64,000 nt of DNA from Drosophila persimilis (taxonomy: Eukaryota; Arthropoda; Insecta; Diptera; Drosophilidae): contig NW_020825298.1 in NCBI RefSeq assembly GCF_003286085.1, forward strand, positions 992,001 through 1,056,000, written 5' to 3'. The notes beneath the pieces were generated by a model. That model saw only the letters and a program-made list of their open reading frames with translations. It was not told the origin of the DNA and searched no databases. Both the position numbers and the translations under genes were made by a program. Below are positions 26,095-39,400 of this stretch, piece by piece; position 1 is the stretch's first letter; each line of letters opens with the position of its first letter.

Positions 26095-26117
26095 CGAAAC
26101 GAAACGAAACGAAACGA
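26095..26117. repeat. Pentamer repeat CGAAA
   Basis: About four to five units of ACGAA. The same pentamer occurs at 17,189-17,210. Confidence 0.8.
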
Positions 26118-26244
26118 GAGGCAGAGGCAGAGGCAGAGTGCACAATGTTGCCAGCGTCATACGAGCACGTAAACTCAACTGCCACGCCCACTTTACACCC
26201 ACCCACGCAAGAGACAAGAGACAAGAGATATCCTGATATATACT

Positions 26245-26278
26245 AGTACTTGTACTCGTACTCGTACTCGTACTCGTA
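26245..26278. repeat. Hexamer repeat GTACTC, about 5 copies
   Basis: GTACTC units in tandem, the first with a T for C change. Confidence 0.85.
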
Positions 26279-26574
26279 TATATATCTATGGTATGGTATT
26301 CCTAGGGCCAGAGACAAATGCCTTTGCCATTGAAGACGAGTTGCCATCATCGGTGTCTCTTTTCCCTCGTTAAATCTGTGAAAAAATATGTCTGGCTTTC
26401 CGTTATACAGGGAGTTATCTGTAGGGTTACAATTTCCTTTCCTTTTTTTACAGCACTCTTCTCGTTGTTGTTGTTGGTGTTGCTGTTGGCTTGTTAACAA
26501 CACCAGGAGGCAGACACTTCCTTGGGCTTCCGCTGCTCCTTCATTGCTGGGTCCCACGCTTCCTCTCCTGGTAG

Positions 26575-26596
26575 ATACATACATACATACATACAC
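26575..26596. repeat. Tetramer repeat ATAC
   Basis: Five to six ATAC units. Confidence 0.85.
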
Positions 26597-28324
26597 ATGT
26601 ACGTGTTTCTCTGCTGTCCTCAGCCATTGTCTCAGCCATCCTAGCCCGCTCCTCTGCTCTGCTTAACCTCTTTCCCTTCGTGGGGTTCTATTACCAGGCT
26701 TTTTTCTGTGTTTTTCTCTTGTTTTCTGGGCCATAGGCCCCCTTTGTTTGGCCAGAAAAGAAGGCGCCGCTTTGTGTCTCTAGAATGTTTTCTTCTCCTC
26801 TCTCCGCTCTTTTTCCCCGCTTAAGTTGGAATGTTTAACGCTTGTGGTGGGGACAGAGGCAGAGGGAATAGTGCTCTATTACAATATGCTGCCATTGATG
26901 GCGGAGATGGAGATGCAATCGAGGAAGGTGCTCGGCTCCTCCTCCTGCCGGACGGAAGTTCTGGCCACACAGCAAACAACTTTGTTCCCAGATGGCAAGT
27001 CGTCTCCAAGGGGCATGGGAAACAGTCAGTCAAACCGTTTAAATGTTATCAGTGGAGTGCTCGCGATGACTCACAAGTGAGTGAGCCATAAGTACTCACT
27101 GACACTCATCCACAGGCCACATCCTGGGGCTACTTGAGCCGCACATTTTTATGGCCAAAGGGTTACAGTCCATCAAGCCTTTAAAACAAATTCGAGAAAG
27201 CACTTCTTTAAAGATGTGGATGTGGAGTTGCTTACAGTTGCTTCCCTTTAAAAACCCCAATCTTCAGTAAAATAACACCCAGAAGTTCAACATTTGAACC
27301 ATTAAAAGACGCACTGAGAGCGCCTACAAAGGCCTGTGGAAGCTCTCCATCTAAAAGCCATCATAAATGGCAACAGAATTTCGCTCAAGTCCGACTTTGT
27401 CGCTGGGCCCCGAAGAAAAGTTTTAAGCCGAAAACTTTCGGAGCAAAAACTGAGCCTTAAAGAAAATATGCTGAAATATTCCCGTGGAAACTTTGAAGTT
27501 GCGCCCGCTCCACTTTTGCGCCTGGACACACTTGTTGCCCCAGCAACGTAGTCGAAGGGGGGTGGGGGGTTTGAGTGGAGGCCGAGTCACGTAGGTGGCA
27601 ACAAATAACCGCCGGCTATAAACGACCCGAAAAAGAATATAAATATAATAAAAACTGAAGGAATCGCTCAAATGGGCACAGAGAGCCCCTCCTCCCTGTG
27701 CAGGGCCCGGCATCCAGTGAAGTGGAGCTTGCGGGGGCTGAGGAGGTCGAGGAGGCAGGTCTCTCGCATATTCGTGCTGGTATCTTGAAGGAATATTAAA
27801 ACAGTCGCAGAAGCTGTGGAGCCCAAAAAGCCGACTGGCCAACAGTGGGCTCTGGGCCAGGTCGTCTCAGCTGTGCCATAGCTCAAGGTCAGAATATATA
27901 CACTCAATGGAGGAATGGAGGATGTTGGATGGCATCGGGGCCTGGGCTTGTTTCAGTTCTCCTTTTGGGGGCCCCACTTTTTGCCTCTTGTTTGTGCATG
28001 CAAATAAATATACAATTTTTATGAATGAACACGTATGATGAAAGAGCAACGCGCCCATGGACCCACAGCAGAGACTCCTACAATGGGAGTGCGAGCCCCA
28101 AAAACAAACCCGAACTGATTGGAAGAGCATTAAGTGTTCTTCAAGAGATGGAAGAGTCAAGGGTAGGGGAGCTAAAGAGGAGAAATTATCTCAGATAGAA
28201 GAACGATGATATCTATAAATGATCGACCTATATTTATTAAAAATATTTAATATATTTACCATCTCCATAATCCAATTTTAAGGCGTCAATGTCTTCGGCC
28301 TACCCACAGTGCGTGGCGTGTCGT

Positions 28325-28377
28325 GGCATGGCATGGCATGGCATGGCCCTTTTCGACACACACACACACACACACAC
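28325..28377. repeat. GGCAT pentamer array followed by CA microsatellite
   Basis: GGCAT units at about 28,325-28,346, then a (CA)11 run at 28,356-28,377. Confidence 0.85.
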
Positions 28378-29182
28378 CTTCGTGCAGTGCAACCTGCCGT
28401 CCCTTCCTGCCACAACCCACTTCCTCCCTGGAGGCCACCTCAGGACTGACATGGTTTCGCTTAACCAGGCCAAAACAGAAAATCTGTTAAAGGTAGCGCA
28501 CAGACAGCCGAACTGAAAGCAAGCCAAACGAAGCCAAACGGAACGGAGCCCCAGTCCAGACCGACCAGAGACAAGCGGTGGGCAGAGGGGCAGAGGGGCA
28601 TAGAGGCAGAGGGCCAGACTAGGCTTCCAGCAAATACTTACCCAAGCTGGCATGTTCCCTCTGTGCGGGAGCTGTGCTCGCGTTTTGCCAGTAAAATGTT
28701 TCTCTTTTTATCACTATTACGAGATGGAAAATACATACCGCCAGGCCCCGAGTACCAGTCCGAGCCGGCAGTCCCAGATCCAGTGCCCAAACCAAGCTCT
28801 TCCCTCATCCTCCCCATCCCCCGTGTCCGACTCCAGCTCCAGCTCCGTCTCCATCTCCGTGTTCGCTGCATTTGCATGTGAAACAAGCAGATAAATTCAG
28901 ACATGCAAACGCCATAAATTTTTGTGAGGCAAGAAGCAGCAGTGGCACTGGCAGTGGCAGTTGCAGTAACACAGTAGCAGCGGCAGTGGCAGCGGCAGTG
29001 GCAGTAACAGCAACACACTGATGGGCCATCCGAGGAGATGGAGAATCCGGGGGAGAATGCACCGCAGCAGCGGCGTCATTTAAAATCGAAAATTTCACAT
29101 ATTTTTGCATCAAATTTGCATGCAGCCAGAGGATACAGGACACAGGAAGCAGGAAGAAGGAAGAACAAGATGGTGGTGGCAA

Positions 29183-29279
29183 GATGCAGATACAGATACA
29201 GATACAGATATCCACGAGTACAGTACAGTGCATGCATCCGCATCCGCATCCGCATGTCCGTGTCCGTGTCCGTGTCCAC
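29183..29279. repeat. Stacked hexamer arrays AGATAC, CATCCG and GTGTCC
   Basis: Three different hexamer arrays lie within 100 bp: (CAGATA)4 near 29,186-29,210, (GCATCC)4 and (GTGTCC)4 near 29,235-29,279. The last is the same unit as at 34,221-34,258. Confidence 0.8.
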
Positions 29280-29942
29280 ATTGCGATACAGCAAGAGATA
29301 CATATAGAGCAAGGCATTATGTAGATGGGCATCCGCCTCCATTCCATCCCAATTCTTCATTCCTTAAAAATGTTGGCTTAAATTTTCGGTTGGAACTTTA
29401 CAACTTTTTCCAGCAAAATTGAAAAAGTTTTCGTGGGACCACAAGAGGAGTTGCGGGAGGTAGGAGGTGGGAAAACGGTTCAACATGACAGCATATGGTT
29501 GAAGAAAGGGTGCCCCTGAGCAGCCCATGATGCCACCGATTAGACACGAGGCACGTTCCTCCTTCGGCCAGACAGACCGGACCGGACAGACGACCGAAGA
29601 GACCGCCAGCGTGGACAAGATTTATGGCCTCCGATTGGGTTCCAGTTATTAGAGTCCGAGGTAGCACTGAGACCATCCCAATCGAATGCAGTTGCATAAA
29701 TCAAATTCATTTGCCGACTGTTTTCACTCGGACCGGGGACCGGGACCCTGACAGGCGGCAGGCGGCAGTCGGCGAAATTCGAGTTTCGAGAGTGCTCAAG
29801 AGCCTTGGCAAATGGAGCAGTCAAGTGATTAGCAATCATCGTCCAACAGGTAGAGACACGCCATTGATTGAAATGTCCAACTGTCAGACGTCAGAAAGGC
29901 GGTTTTCCTTAGCTTTTCCGCCCCTCCCACTAGCCCGTTCTA

Positions 29943-30260
29943 TTAGCCACAAGCCACAATTGACAGATTCAAGAGGTTTTCCTGGTAGATGGTTGATGAC
30001 TGCTGGTTGTGGGCAGGTTTTGGAATGCCACTCAGGCAGTCGGATGCTCCGGCCAAGCAGTTGACAAACAGCAGAGGCAGGAATAGATTCTGGTCCAGAA
30101 GTAGTTCAAATTTCCTTTTCAATTGGTTGAAGATTTCAAATATTAGTGGGGAATACCGCTTGAAAAATGCAACACTTTTAAGAATTCTTCTGTAAGGAAA
30201 GTTTCCCCTGCTCTGAACCACTTTCATTAGGAAATTAAACCATTTATCATAGGCAGACAT
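29943..30260 (-). CDS. Orphan ORF, 105 aa, unrecognised
   Basis: The ATG at 30,260 begins a frame running to TAA at 29,943; the frame is open upstream to about 30,311 with no other ATG. The product is balanced in composition, with a basic-aromatic first half (YDKWFNFLMKVVQ, then FPYRRILKSVAFFKRYSP), a hydrophobic patch (LFLPLLFVNCLAGASDCL) and no repeats. Codon use looks mixed but not improbable for a protein. I find no domain, and no neighbouring exon can be argued for. It is the least artefact-like ORF in the 22-42 kb desert but may be chance. Confidence 0.25.
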   Translation of the reverse strand: MSAYDKWFNFLMKVVQSRGNFPYRRILKSVAFFKRYSPLIFEIFNQLKRKFELLLDQNLFLPLLFVNCLAGASDCLSGIPKPAHNQQSSTIYQENLLNLSIVACG

Positions 30261-33200
30261 GACGAGGCCACATCGCAGGTCAGTTACCACAATTCCATGA
30301 TGTGCCAGCCATCTGACTCATCAAACAGAGAGCAGAGAGCAGAGAGCGGAAAACGGAGAACAGAAAACCAAGAAGAACCCAGCTAGAAGCGAAGAGGCCC
30401 CAAAGAGGTAAAGCCCCTCAAAGACGTTCGCTGCCCGACTAGAACTCCATTAGCAGCCATTAGAACAGAGTTTTGTGTTACAAGTCGAGGGCTAAAAGCA
30501 TTTCAATTCCGAATGCAAAGGGGAGGAAGGGAGAGGGGAAAGGGGAGAGGGAGGGGGGGACCTGCCAGAGCCTGCCTCAATGGCCTCAGAGCCGATTCAA
30601 ATCAAGGGAAATGCAAATGAAAAGTAAAATGTAAAATGGGAAATGGAAAATGGGAAATGGAAAATGGAAAACACACAAGAGAAAAGGAAAAGAAAAATGC
30701 GATTGAGATTCTCCCACAGGCGGGAGGCCGTGGCCTATCGAAATCGCAAGGCATTTGAATAATTGAAGTGTTGAGAATATCAGAAATACCCCCCGCCCCC
30801 CTGCCCCTCCCCACAAACAGTTACCAAGATACAATTCGAGATACTCAACAAGTACTCGTCCTTTCTTTTGTTGGCAAATTGCCAATTGTCGATGGCTTTG
30901 ACATTGCCAGCCCTTGAAGAGCGTGACAAATTGTTTAGAGACAAGCGAAACGAAACGAGACCGCAACGAGGGGCAGGAGTCATAAATTCCTGGGCCGAAG
31001 GAATTTATCTGGCTTAGCCCGGCCAATTGATTCCATCCCGTCCCGTCCCATCTCCTCGGAAGCCCGTGAGAAACAAATCCAATTGACCAACAAAAAGTGA
31101 GCTCACAAATAAGAATTCCGAGTGGAAATTGAATCAAAGTTTCCTCCCAAAACCCAGAACCGAGCCCGAACTTGCGCAAGTCGCGTAGCAGGCGTGCCGT
31201 AAAAAGTTTCGGCGACGGCACTTGCCACAGCAGATTTTCACAGAGTTTTCAGCACGGGGAACGGGGCACAGGCACGGGCCCTAACAAGGAAAATAAACAA
31301 GATGCTGCTGCAAAACAAACAACCAGCCAGTACCATCCCAAAGATGCAACAGCATCGGCAGAGACCCATCATCGAAAGGCCGCTGCAGAGGCAGAGGCAG
31401 AGGCAGAGCCAGAGCCAGAAGATACTTTCGATTGCGCTTCCTCATTGCCCGGCACTTCCACTTGTTGTTTGGTTATCTTGTCCGAAGGTAGCCTTAAATA
31501 TGTACTGCCAAAAATTAGGTGAGAATTTGGTTAAACTTTGTTTTCTATCCGTCAGCTGCATCCTAGGAGCTGTGCGAACTGTCGCACATCATTTTCGAGT
31601 GCAGCACTTGTACTCAGAGGTGGGTTTTCTGAAGTGGAAGAGGGAATACCCTTCATTACCATTCGGAGATTAGATACCTTAGCTTCTAAGGTATTTGGGA
31701 TTACCATTCCCATTACATCTCCCCTTCCTGTGGAGGGTGTTCTTCTCTCTCTTAACAGGCCCATCAATCAACTCTGATCAAGACAGTTTCCTTGGCTTAG
31801 AGCTACACCAATTCGAGTTATAGATATGCAGAGTGCACCTACCTACAAGTAGCCCATGTCAAATTTGAGAAGGATTCATCAGCTCTCAAATCAGGGCTCC
31901 GGGTTATCCTATGAAAGATCTCAGATCCCCCTCGCCTCTCCCAATCCCAAGACAAACTTCGCCATGTATCAACGATACCCCAAGCGCACATACTCCTACA
32001 ACTCCACTCAGAGTATTCTTATGGCACATAAAAGAAAATCCGAAGCTAATAAATCAAGCAAATATTTGGGTCACGCTTCCGTGGCTACTATGCCACAAGT
32101 CTCTACCGAGTGGATGAGAGGAGCCGGGGCCGGGGCCGGGGAGGTGCAAATGGACATCGCCAGTGTCTAGTAAAAAGAAAAATATTTGCTTGAAAATTGC
32201 CTGTAAATATTTGAGATGCCAGGAATGGAACGGCGACGGGTAGGAGACGGGTCGGGGACGGGATCGGGGACCCGAGAGCAATGGGACTCCAAATCGTTTG
32301 GGTTCTCTCTCTGTTTTTGGTTTTTTGGTTGATTTATGCGCGGTCAGCCACACTTGACCCAAACATGGAGGCGGCCCGGAGACACAGTCGTGGCTTCTGG
32401 CCAGACAACGACTATATTCCACATGCGTGCAGATGTATTTATCTGAGCCATAATTCAATGAATGTGTCAATAAGGCAAAAAGCCGCCTGAATCAACTTTA
32501 ACTCAATCAATTCCGGCAGCATAATAATAAACAATTTCCCCAGAGAAACAATAGTTCTCCCCTCTGCAGAGCTCTGTGGGGATTACGTGACCGAGCTGAT
32601 AGTTTCCTTGTGGCTTCAAGTACCGCCCCGTTCCGTGTACCGTGTGTGCAGTGTGGAAGTGGAGGCCGGCGCGTTAGGAGACTTTAAGACGGCGCTTAAA
32701 GTCGCTGAATGTCAACTTGTGTGATGGGGAAATGGCAAAGTGCAAGCGCACATGCACACGGACACTTTTCCTGGTGGCCATTTGTCGAAATGAGCTGCCA
32801 GGATTGCGGGCAGGGTCATGACACATGGCGGCCAGGCAGTAGCAGGACAAGGCCCGAGACCAAGACCCAGCGGACAGACAGCTGTGAAATGCATTTGGAC
32901 AAGTCCAAGCTCAACACTAAATTCAAAGGAAAACCCGGAAAGAAGGGCTGACTTGTTGAATACCCTTTGCCTTAGACGATACATTATTGTCCATCCTCAA
33001 GCAGTAAATCATCCAATGGGATCTACCCATAGAGAGAACCTAGAGAGACCTGCCAGACTGTGACTCTTGGAGGCATAGACCAGTGGAAGATCCTCCATAA
33101 AGTCGCCTTTTCAACCTTCCAGGGTATCCAAAAAGAGCGCAAACCAAAGGGCCAACAAAACTCACACGGAGGATTGGCAGGAGAAGGAGGGGGAGGGGGA

Positions 33201-34220
33201 ATGGTAGACTCTTCTGCCCTGCAATGCCATAAAAGTAAATGGAACATGTACAAGTGTCTCTATACGTATGTCCGGCGGTGTGCGAGTGCTGTGCTGCGTG
33301 TGTGGCACTGCCAGTGAGTATCTGTGTGCAATTGCCAACAACTGCAGCAAACTGTCAGCTGCTAACTTTAAAAGCTAAAAATGTTTATAGAAAACTCGTT
33401 ACACAAATCGAATAGAAATTCTCGTCTTGCCCCAGCAGCCGGCAACCTCATTTGACACGGCCCCAAAAGGGCAAAGGCATCGAGCGAGTCGGCTAGAGGA
33501 GTGCAGAGTGCAGAGTGCAGGGGAGTGCTATGCATGACCCTGGCAGCCCTGGCAATAGCCACGGAAAAAACTCACTAATTTCCGATCGTAAAAACTTCAA
33601 TTGCTGTTCTCTCAATGGAGGTGTAATTTCTGGAAGCCAATGCCTGCATTGGGGCCCATGGTAGGGGCAAGTGGGGCGGGATGCCACATTAAGAGGAAGT
33701 TGCAGTGCTCGTTCGGGGTGCCACCTGTAATTGCTTAACTTGTATTTGGAAACAGGCTACTTATGGAATGGAATGTGCTCTACTTCTCGTGGAATGAAAT
33801 GCCAAACGCAAATGTTGCCTCAGCATATCACTCTTCTCTTCTTTGTCCCACCCAGCCGTTACTCTTCTGCTTTGTAATCCTCCCCCTCATAATCCCAACT
33901 ACTTAGCTCCAATCATCTGCGATTTTCTCGTCTTTAGCTTGACCCAGTGCCGTCGCTGCGATGTTGACGCCGTTCGGGCAAATATTTGCCACAATCTGCA
34001 AACAAATTAAAATGGAAGGAATTTCCGGGACGGGACAGAACTTCGACAGACTCCCGCCTTTCATCCATTTGTCTAGCAATTAAAAAAGTATAAAACCAGC
34101 AAATTAAATGCGCCAACTGTTGGACCAAGTTTCCCTTATATTTTTTCCAAATTATATTCTCAGTGGCGCGCTTTTTTCGCCAGCTTCCAGCTTCAGCTGC
34201 TGCTCGGCAAACTTTTTGCT

Positions 34221-34258
34221 CTGTCCGTGTCGGTGTCCGTGTCCGTGTCCGTGTCCGG
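34221..34258. repeat. Hexamer repeat GTGTCC, about 5 copies
   Basis: GTGTCC/GTGTCG units in tandem; the same hexamer occurs at 29,255-29,279. Confidence 0.85.
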
Positions 34259-36448
34259 GCCAAAACAAACCAACAGGCGCCGCGTCGCCGCACTTAATTA
34301 AATTAGAAGAGGCGCCGCCCCGCCTCTCCCCCCTCCCCAGCACAGTGGCACCGAAACGATGCGAAAAGTCAGGAATGAAAAGCGCCCGAACAGACGGCGA
34401 CATTCGCAGCAAATCAACAAAACTAAGCCAAAAGTTTTTTGGCAGTGGAAGAGGGCAGTGTGCCCCAGTCCTCAGCTCTCAGTCCCCAGTCCTCAGTCTG
34501 AGGAGACATCTGCCTTTGGTGGTCGTGTAAGGCGCGGGGGCGTGGCGTGACTCCTCCCAGAGCTCACTGTGCCGTAAAATGGCCGACAACTTTCGTCTGC
34601 CAAACGGAATTTAGTTTGTGATTCTTTCTTGATGTACCCTTTGAAAAGGAAGAGTATTACGATTATGGCTCGATCTTTGAAACGCCAAACTGTGAAGAGT
34701 ACATCAGCATGTCTTTGGGCAAAGTCCAGTAAAAGCAGAACAAAATCGGACAACCGTATCCCAGGGCTTCCATAGAAACTCCCACAACAACGACAGACCT
34801 CCCAAGGGTATCCGCAGCTTCGGCCACCAAAACTATTGCCCTCTTCCGCTTCTCTTTTTTTCGGCAGTGCCATGACAGGAGTCAAAGAAAAGCACCGAGC
34901 ACTGGCTGAGGGGCGTGGCACATCCGACAAAGTTTATCAACTTAATTAGAGGCTTGATTACGTTGACTCTCGTCCGTGGTCCATCGTCCATCGTCCAACG
35001 TCCGTGGGCATTAAAATTAAACGCGATGAGAATGACTAAAGTGGCTGGAGGATAGATGGTGATGGAGATGGAGATGGAAATGGAAATGGAGGCAGCTCCC
35101 CGGATGACGGCGACTGATTCCGGATACGGTGCCAGCACTTTGACACTTTAAAGCCGCAGCCAGACGGCGGTGGTCTTATCGCTGGCACGTCGACCACCTA
35201 CACTGATCCTGCGCCCTGCCCCTGCCCTAGCCCCAACCTGCCTGCTACCCCACATCCCCCCCCCTTTAGACAGTCTGTTATCAGCTTATGGCTCCCATTT
35301 GGTTAGCAGCCCTTTAACTGCTTGCCATTTATCGTAGATTTGATTTATGGCGCAATTAAAAACTGCCCCAGATGAAGGGGAGGAGCCGTTCTTTGGTGGG
35401 ATAAAAAGAGGGGACTGTGCTACATGTGGGATGCCACAGTTAAGGCGTGGCGGCCAGCAGTCTCACACGATTCTTGTGGGGCTCGCAATCGATGCAGAGC
35501 GGAGTGGAACGGAGCGGAGCCCAAATTTATGGCAACAAATTTATTGGCAAAAGTAGCGCGCGGAAAAAGGAGAGCACGAGAATTTAAATAGAATTTCCGC
35601 TTGCTTAAAAGTGACAAACGGGAGGAGCTGCCAAGAGACGAGTGAGAAGTGGTGGAGCGGGGAGCGGAGAGCGGAGAGCCGAGAGGAGCAGAGCGGATCC
35701 GAGACGGTAAACCCCGCTAAGCTGCAGCGCTAAAGTGAGATTGCAGTTTTTTCCCAGTCGAGCGGAATGAGGGGTGGCGAGGGGTGATTGAACAGAATAC
35801 AGAATGGAACATATGTCCTCGTATCTAGGGGTGGGATGAAATGCTGGAATCATGGCAGAACTTGCAGAACTTTCTTAAATTTGAAAAACTATGGGCTCTA
35901 TGGGTTGTCGAATATCGAATATATCATTATATTGATATTATGATATTCTTTGACTAATGATATTGAATCGTAACTCAAATTCTGTGTATTTTCTGTACTC
36001 TTCTCCATTTTGGACACTCCACCACGGAAACCCCTAAGGCAACCCTCGCTGGCTGGCCGAGTGTCAACTTGCGTTTGGCTTTTGCCACGAATTCGACTCT
36101 CTGCTCTCGGCTCTCCGTCTGGTGTCTCCTGGTGTTTGCCTTTATCCGCCTTCAGCTGTTTGCCTGCACTTTGAGTTATGTATTGTCGGTCGCTTTGGCC
36201 TCCTTGGACTCGTGTCAAATATGTATACACACCCAGACAACACACAGATGCACACGCACACATACATATATGAGATTATATACGGCTATGTAATGTGTAT
36301 GGGCGTTAAAGGAGGCAAGGAGCAGAGCAGTGCAACATGTTGCCAGAAAACCATGAAATGTAAATAAATTTCTCATGCGGCCTGCCATGTCGTAAAACAT
36401 GAGGTTAATGTGGTAAAACCCGGCTAGACACCATGGATGGAGTGCGAT

Positions 36449-36474
36449 GGGATGGGATGGGATGGGATGGATGG
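36449..36474. repeat. Pentamer repeat GGGAT
   Basis: Four to five GGGAT units followed by ATGG units. Confidence 0.8.
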
Positions 36475-39400
36475 GGGATGGAGGGGGGGAGCATGGTGCA
36501 CGGGAGCAAGCAGTTCCACAGAGTGGGCAACATATTGTTGCCTAAGCAAACTATTAAGGACAGTAAGTGGCATTTAATGGGGTTTACTTGGGCCCGGAGA
36601 CGGGAAATGCAATCGCATATTTCATTGCCGCATTTGGTTGCACACGCACGCACACACACAGAGGGGCTGCGGGGGGGACTAAGCAGAAGCTGTATTTCTG
36701 GAAAACTTTGGTATGAATAAGTCTTGAGGGGAATACCAAAAGTATTTGCCCCTAAGCCGCCCTAAAGTATGCAGCATTTGTTGGGGATTATTGCGGTCAT
36801 GTCAGAGATTTGCTCCCCTCTCTCTCTCTCTGTCACCTCCTGACCCTAGAAAGGCGCCCACCTAAGCCGGGTCACGCAGTTAATTATTATAAACTGACAA
36901 AACTGTTTTGTCCTGCTCCTGCTCCTGCTCCTGCCCCTACGCCTCCCAAAAGGTAACCAATGCCGGACCAACTCTAAGTCGACACCCTGGCTAGGGCCCT
37001 GTCTATTTAATTAACACGAAAAAAAAATTGAGTTAAAGTTTTTTTCCGAGTGGCTAGGATGGGGTGGGGGCAAAGGGCGAGTGGCAAATTAATTTGCGTG
37101 CCCTGTCGAGCCCCCTCTCACGCGCGCTCTCTGACGGACATAAACTTCTAATTGGCAGCACATTCCGCATACGCCGCGATGGCCCATGTAAAAAGTTTTC
37201 CCACCAGCGCCAGAGCCAGCGCCAGAGCCAGCGCCGGCCAGGAATGAGTGCTGATGAGGGGCCACCGCAGGGCCAGCGAGCGGCATCCTGTGAAAAGTTT
37301 CGACGTTTTGTGTGGGCAAAAGTTATAATAGATTTTTAGTTTCACTCATTTAGTTGAAATATTTTCGGGTCGGGGTCTCGGCATAGATAGAGGAGAGAGG
37401 AGCGTGGAGAGTGGAAAGTGGAGAGGATAAACCATACAGCCTCCACTCTTGACCAGGAAAAACTAATCATTTGTAGTTATGGACAAAGTTGACTTTTTGC
37501 AAACAATGTTGGAGATTGAATTGAATTGTTTTTGGGGTTGCTGGATTATTTTGTTCGCAGAAAGTCAACCGCATTCGGGGTTTCAATGGGAGTTCTGTAA
37601 ACTGTGTTTTTTAGTTGGGGCTGACATTAATGAGGAATGCTAAATGTTTTGCTGTGAGTTTTGCTGAATATTTTGTGTGAAATAGCTGTCCGAGTGAATA
37701 GTCATTTGACAGAGAGAACTCTGTGAGAACTCTGGGAAATTAAATCATATGTAGCTCTCGTATGTTATAGTCTTATACCCACCTATCTGGGGCTTGCTCT
37801 AGGGAATTCTATAGTTAGGGATTCCCCACACAGTAGCAACAATTGTGGCAGGTCCCTCATAGCCCTCCTTCCGTTTTATCGTTTCGATCTTTCCCCTCCA
37901 AAATTTATGGCGAAACCCAATTATATTTATTTATGCATTCCCGAAACTAATCCGCCTGTTTAATGTGCTAAACTTCCCCCGACAATCGCATATACCATTG
38001 TCACCAGAGCTCCGTCTCGTTCCCTCCCCAGTCCCCACTCCGTTGGAGCTCCGTTTGGGAAAACTTTCCTCTGGTTCTTGGGGCTTTTGCGCTGCTCCGC
38101 CCTTCCAGAACTCTCCCCTGGGCGTCATGCTGTCTGTGCTTGTGGCTTCTATCTGCCAGTTTTATGGTCAGCATTCTCGGCTGCTCTGCTTCTTGTCTGG
38201 CGGGGTTCATATATCTTTAATTTCTTATGCTCCTTGTTATGTCAGCACATAGCCATAGCATACTTTTCAGCGCACCAAACTTGAGTTGCTGTCATTAGCG
38301 GGAGAGATTCTTCAGACGGAGGAGTGGAGACGAAGGAGATGGAGATGCCGCCTTGGCTGTTTGTGGCTCATAACTGGGTCAACAATGGCAGGAAGAAGCG
38401 AGCTCTTTGAGGTCCGTCCCCCTCCCCTCGATGCTGCCTCTGTGTGCTTCCTTTGTGGTTATTCCGGTCGTCGGGGCCATCGCCCGTTTACAAGTCAAGT
38501 GCCGCGCATAACACCAAAAAATTGTGTAACGAAAACAATTTATTTTGCTGTAGAACTTGACGGCTACGGCTACCCTGCTGCTGTCATTGTCAGCCATCCA
38601 GATTTGACAGCGAGTCTGCCCCCGAATGGTTTTTGTGGGCTCCGCTCTCCCTCCTCCCAGAGGCGAAAGTTTCGTCCGTTTTGTTAGTTTTATTCGCACA
38701 CTTCGCACTCCTCTCGCCTCTGCTCTGCATGTCAGCATTCATCTCCGTTCATTTAGTCCAATTTGTTTTAATTTTCGACACGACAAAATGTGCTTTTTTC
38801 TGTTTTTGCTGGCATAATGTTTTGTCAGGTTCGCGGAGGCGCATCCGCGGAATCCCTTTGTGGCATTCAAATGCCAATTGACATTCATTTTAATCCTCGC
38901 TACTCACCTTTTAATGTGACGTGTTCATTTCAGCTCTCATTTGGCTTCCACTGACTCCCACTGGCTCCCATAGGCTTCAATTAAATTTCACTCGCAAAAA
39001 ATCAATGAATAAATTTGTAAATTACATTTCAATTTTCATAGCAATGCGTTTTGTGTTTTTGACACTTCGGCAGAAGCATTCTCCATCAATATTTGCATTT
39101 AATGCGTAAACTGAAAATCAAATATTTACGGCCGGATGCACTTTTGGGACTCTGATTGTGATTTTGATTGTCCTCGTGAGGCGGTGGGGGCTCCCAATTT
39201 GCATATTTTTCAAGTGGGCTTTAAGCCAAAACTTTAAAAAAGAAATTATGTTATAAATTGAACCAAAACTTTCCTAAAGTTGAAACCTAATGGCAAATGT
39301 ATTTTGCAGCACCTGCTGAGAGCCACCCCACACCTCTCCGCTCCCCCTCCCCCAGGCCACCGCTCCACTGACCGAAACGTGACAATTTTAGCCAAGTGGC

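Noticed and set aside
30586..31221. 211-codon minus-strand open frame
   Set aside because: It starts at GTG after no ATG, contains no internal Met and its C-terminal third is driven by a TTTCCCAT-type simple repeat.
35908..35970. AT-rich palindromic tract of GATATT units
   Set aside because: Pairing is imperfect and expected from the simple ATATC/GATAT composition.
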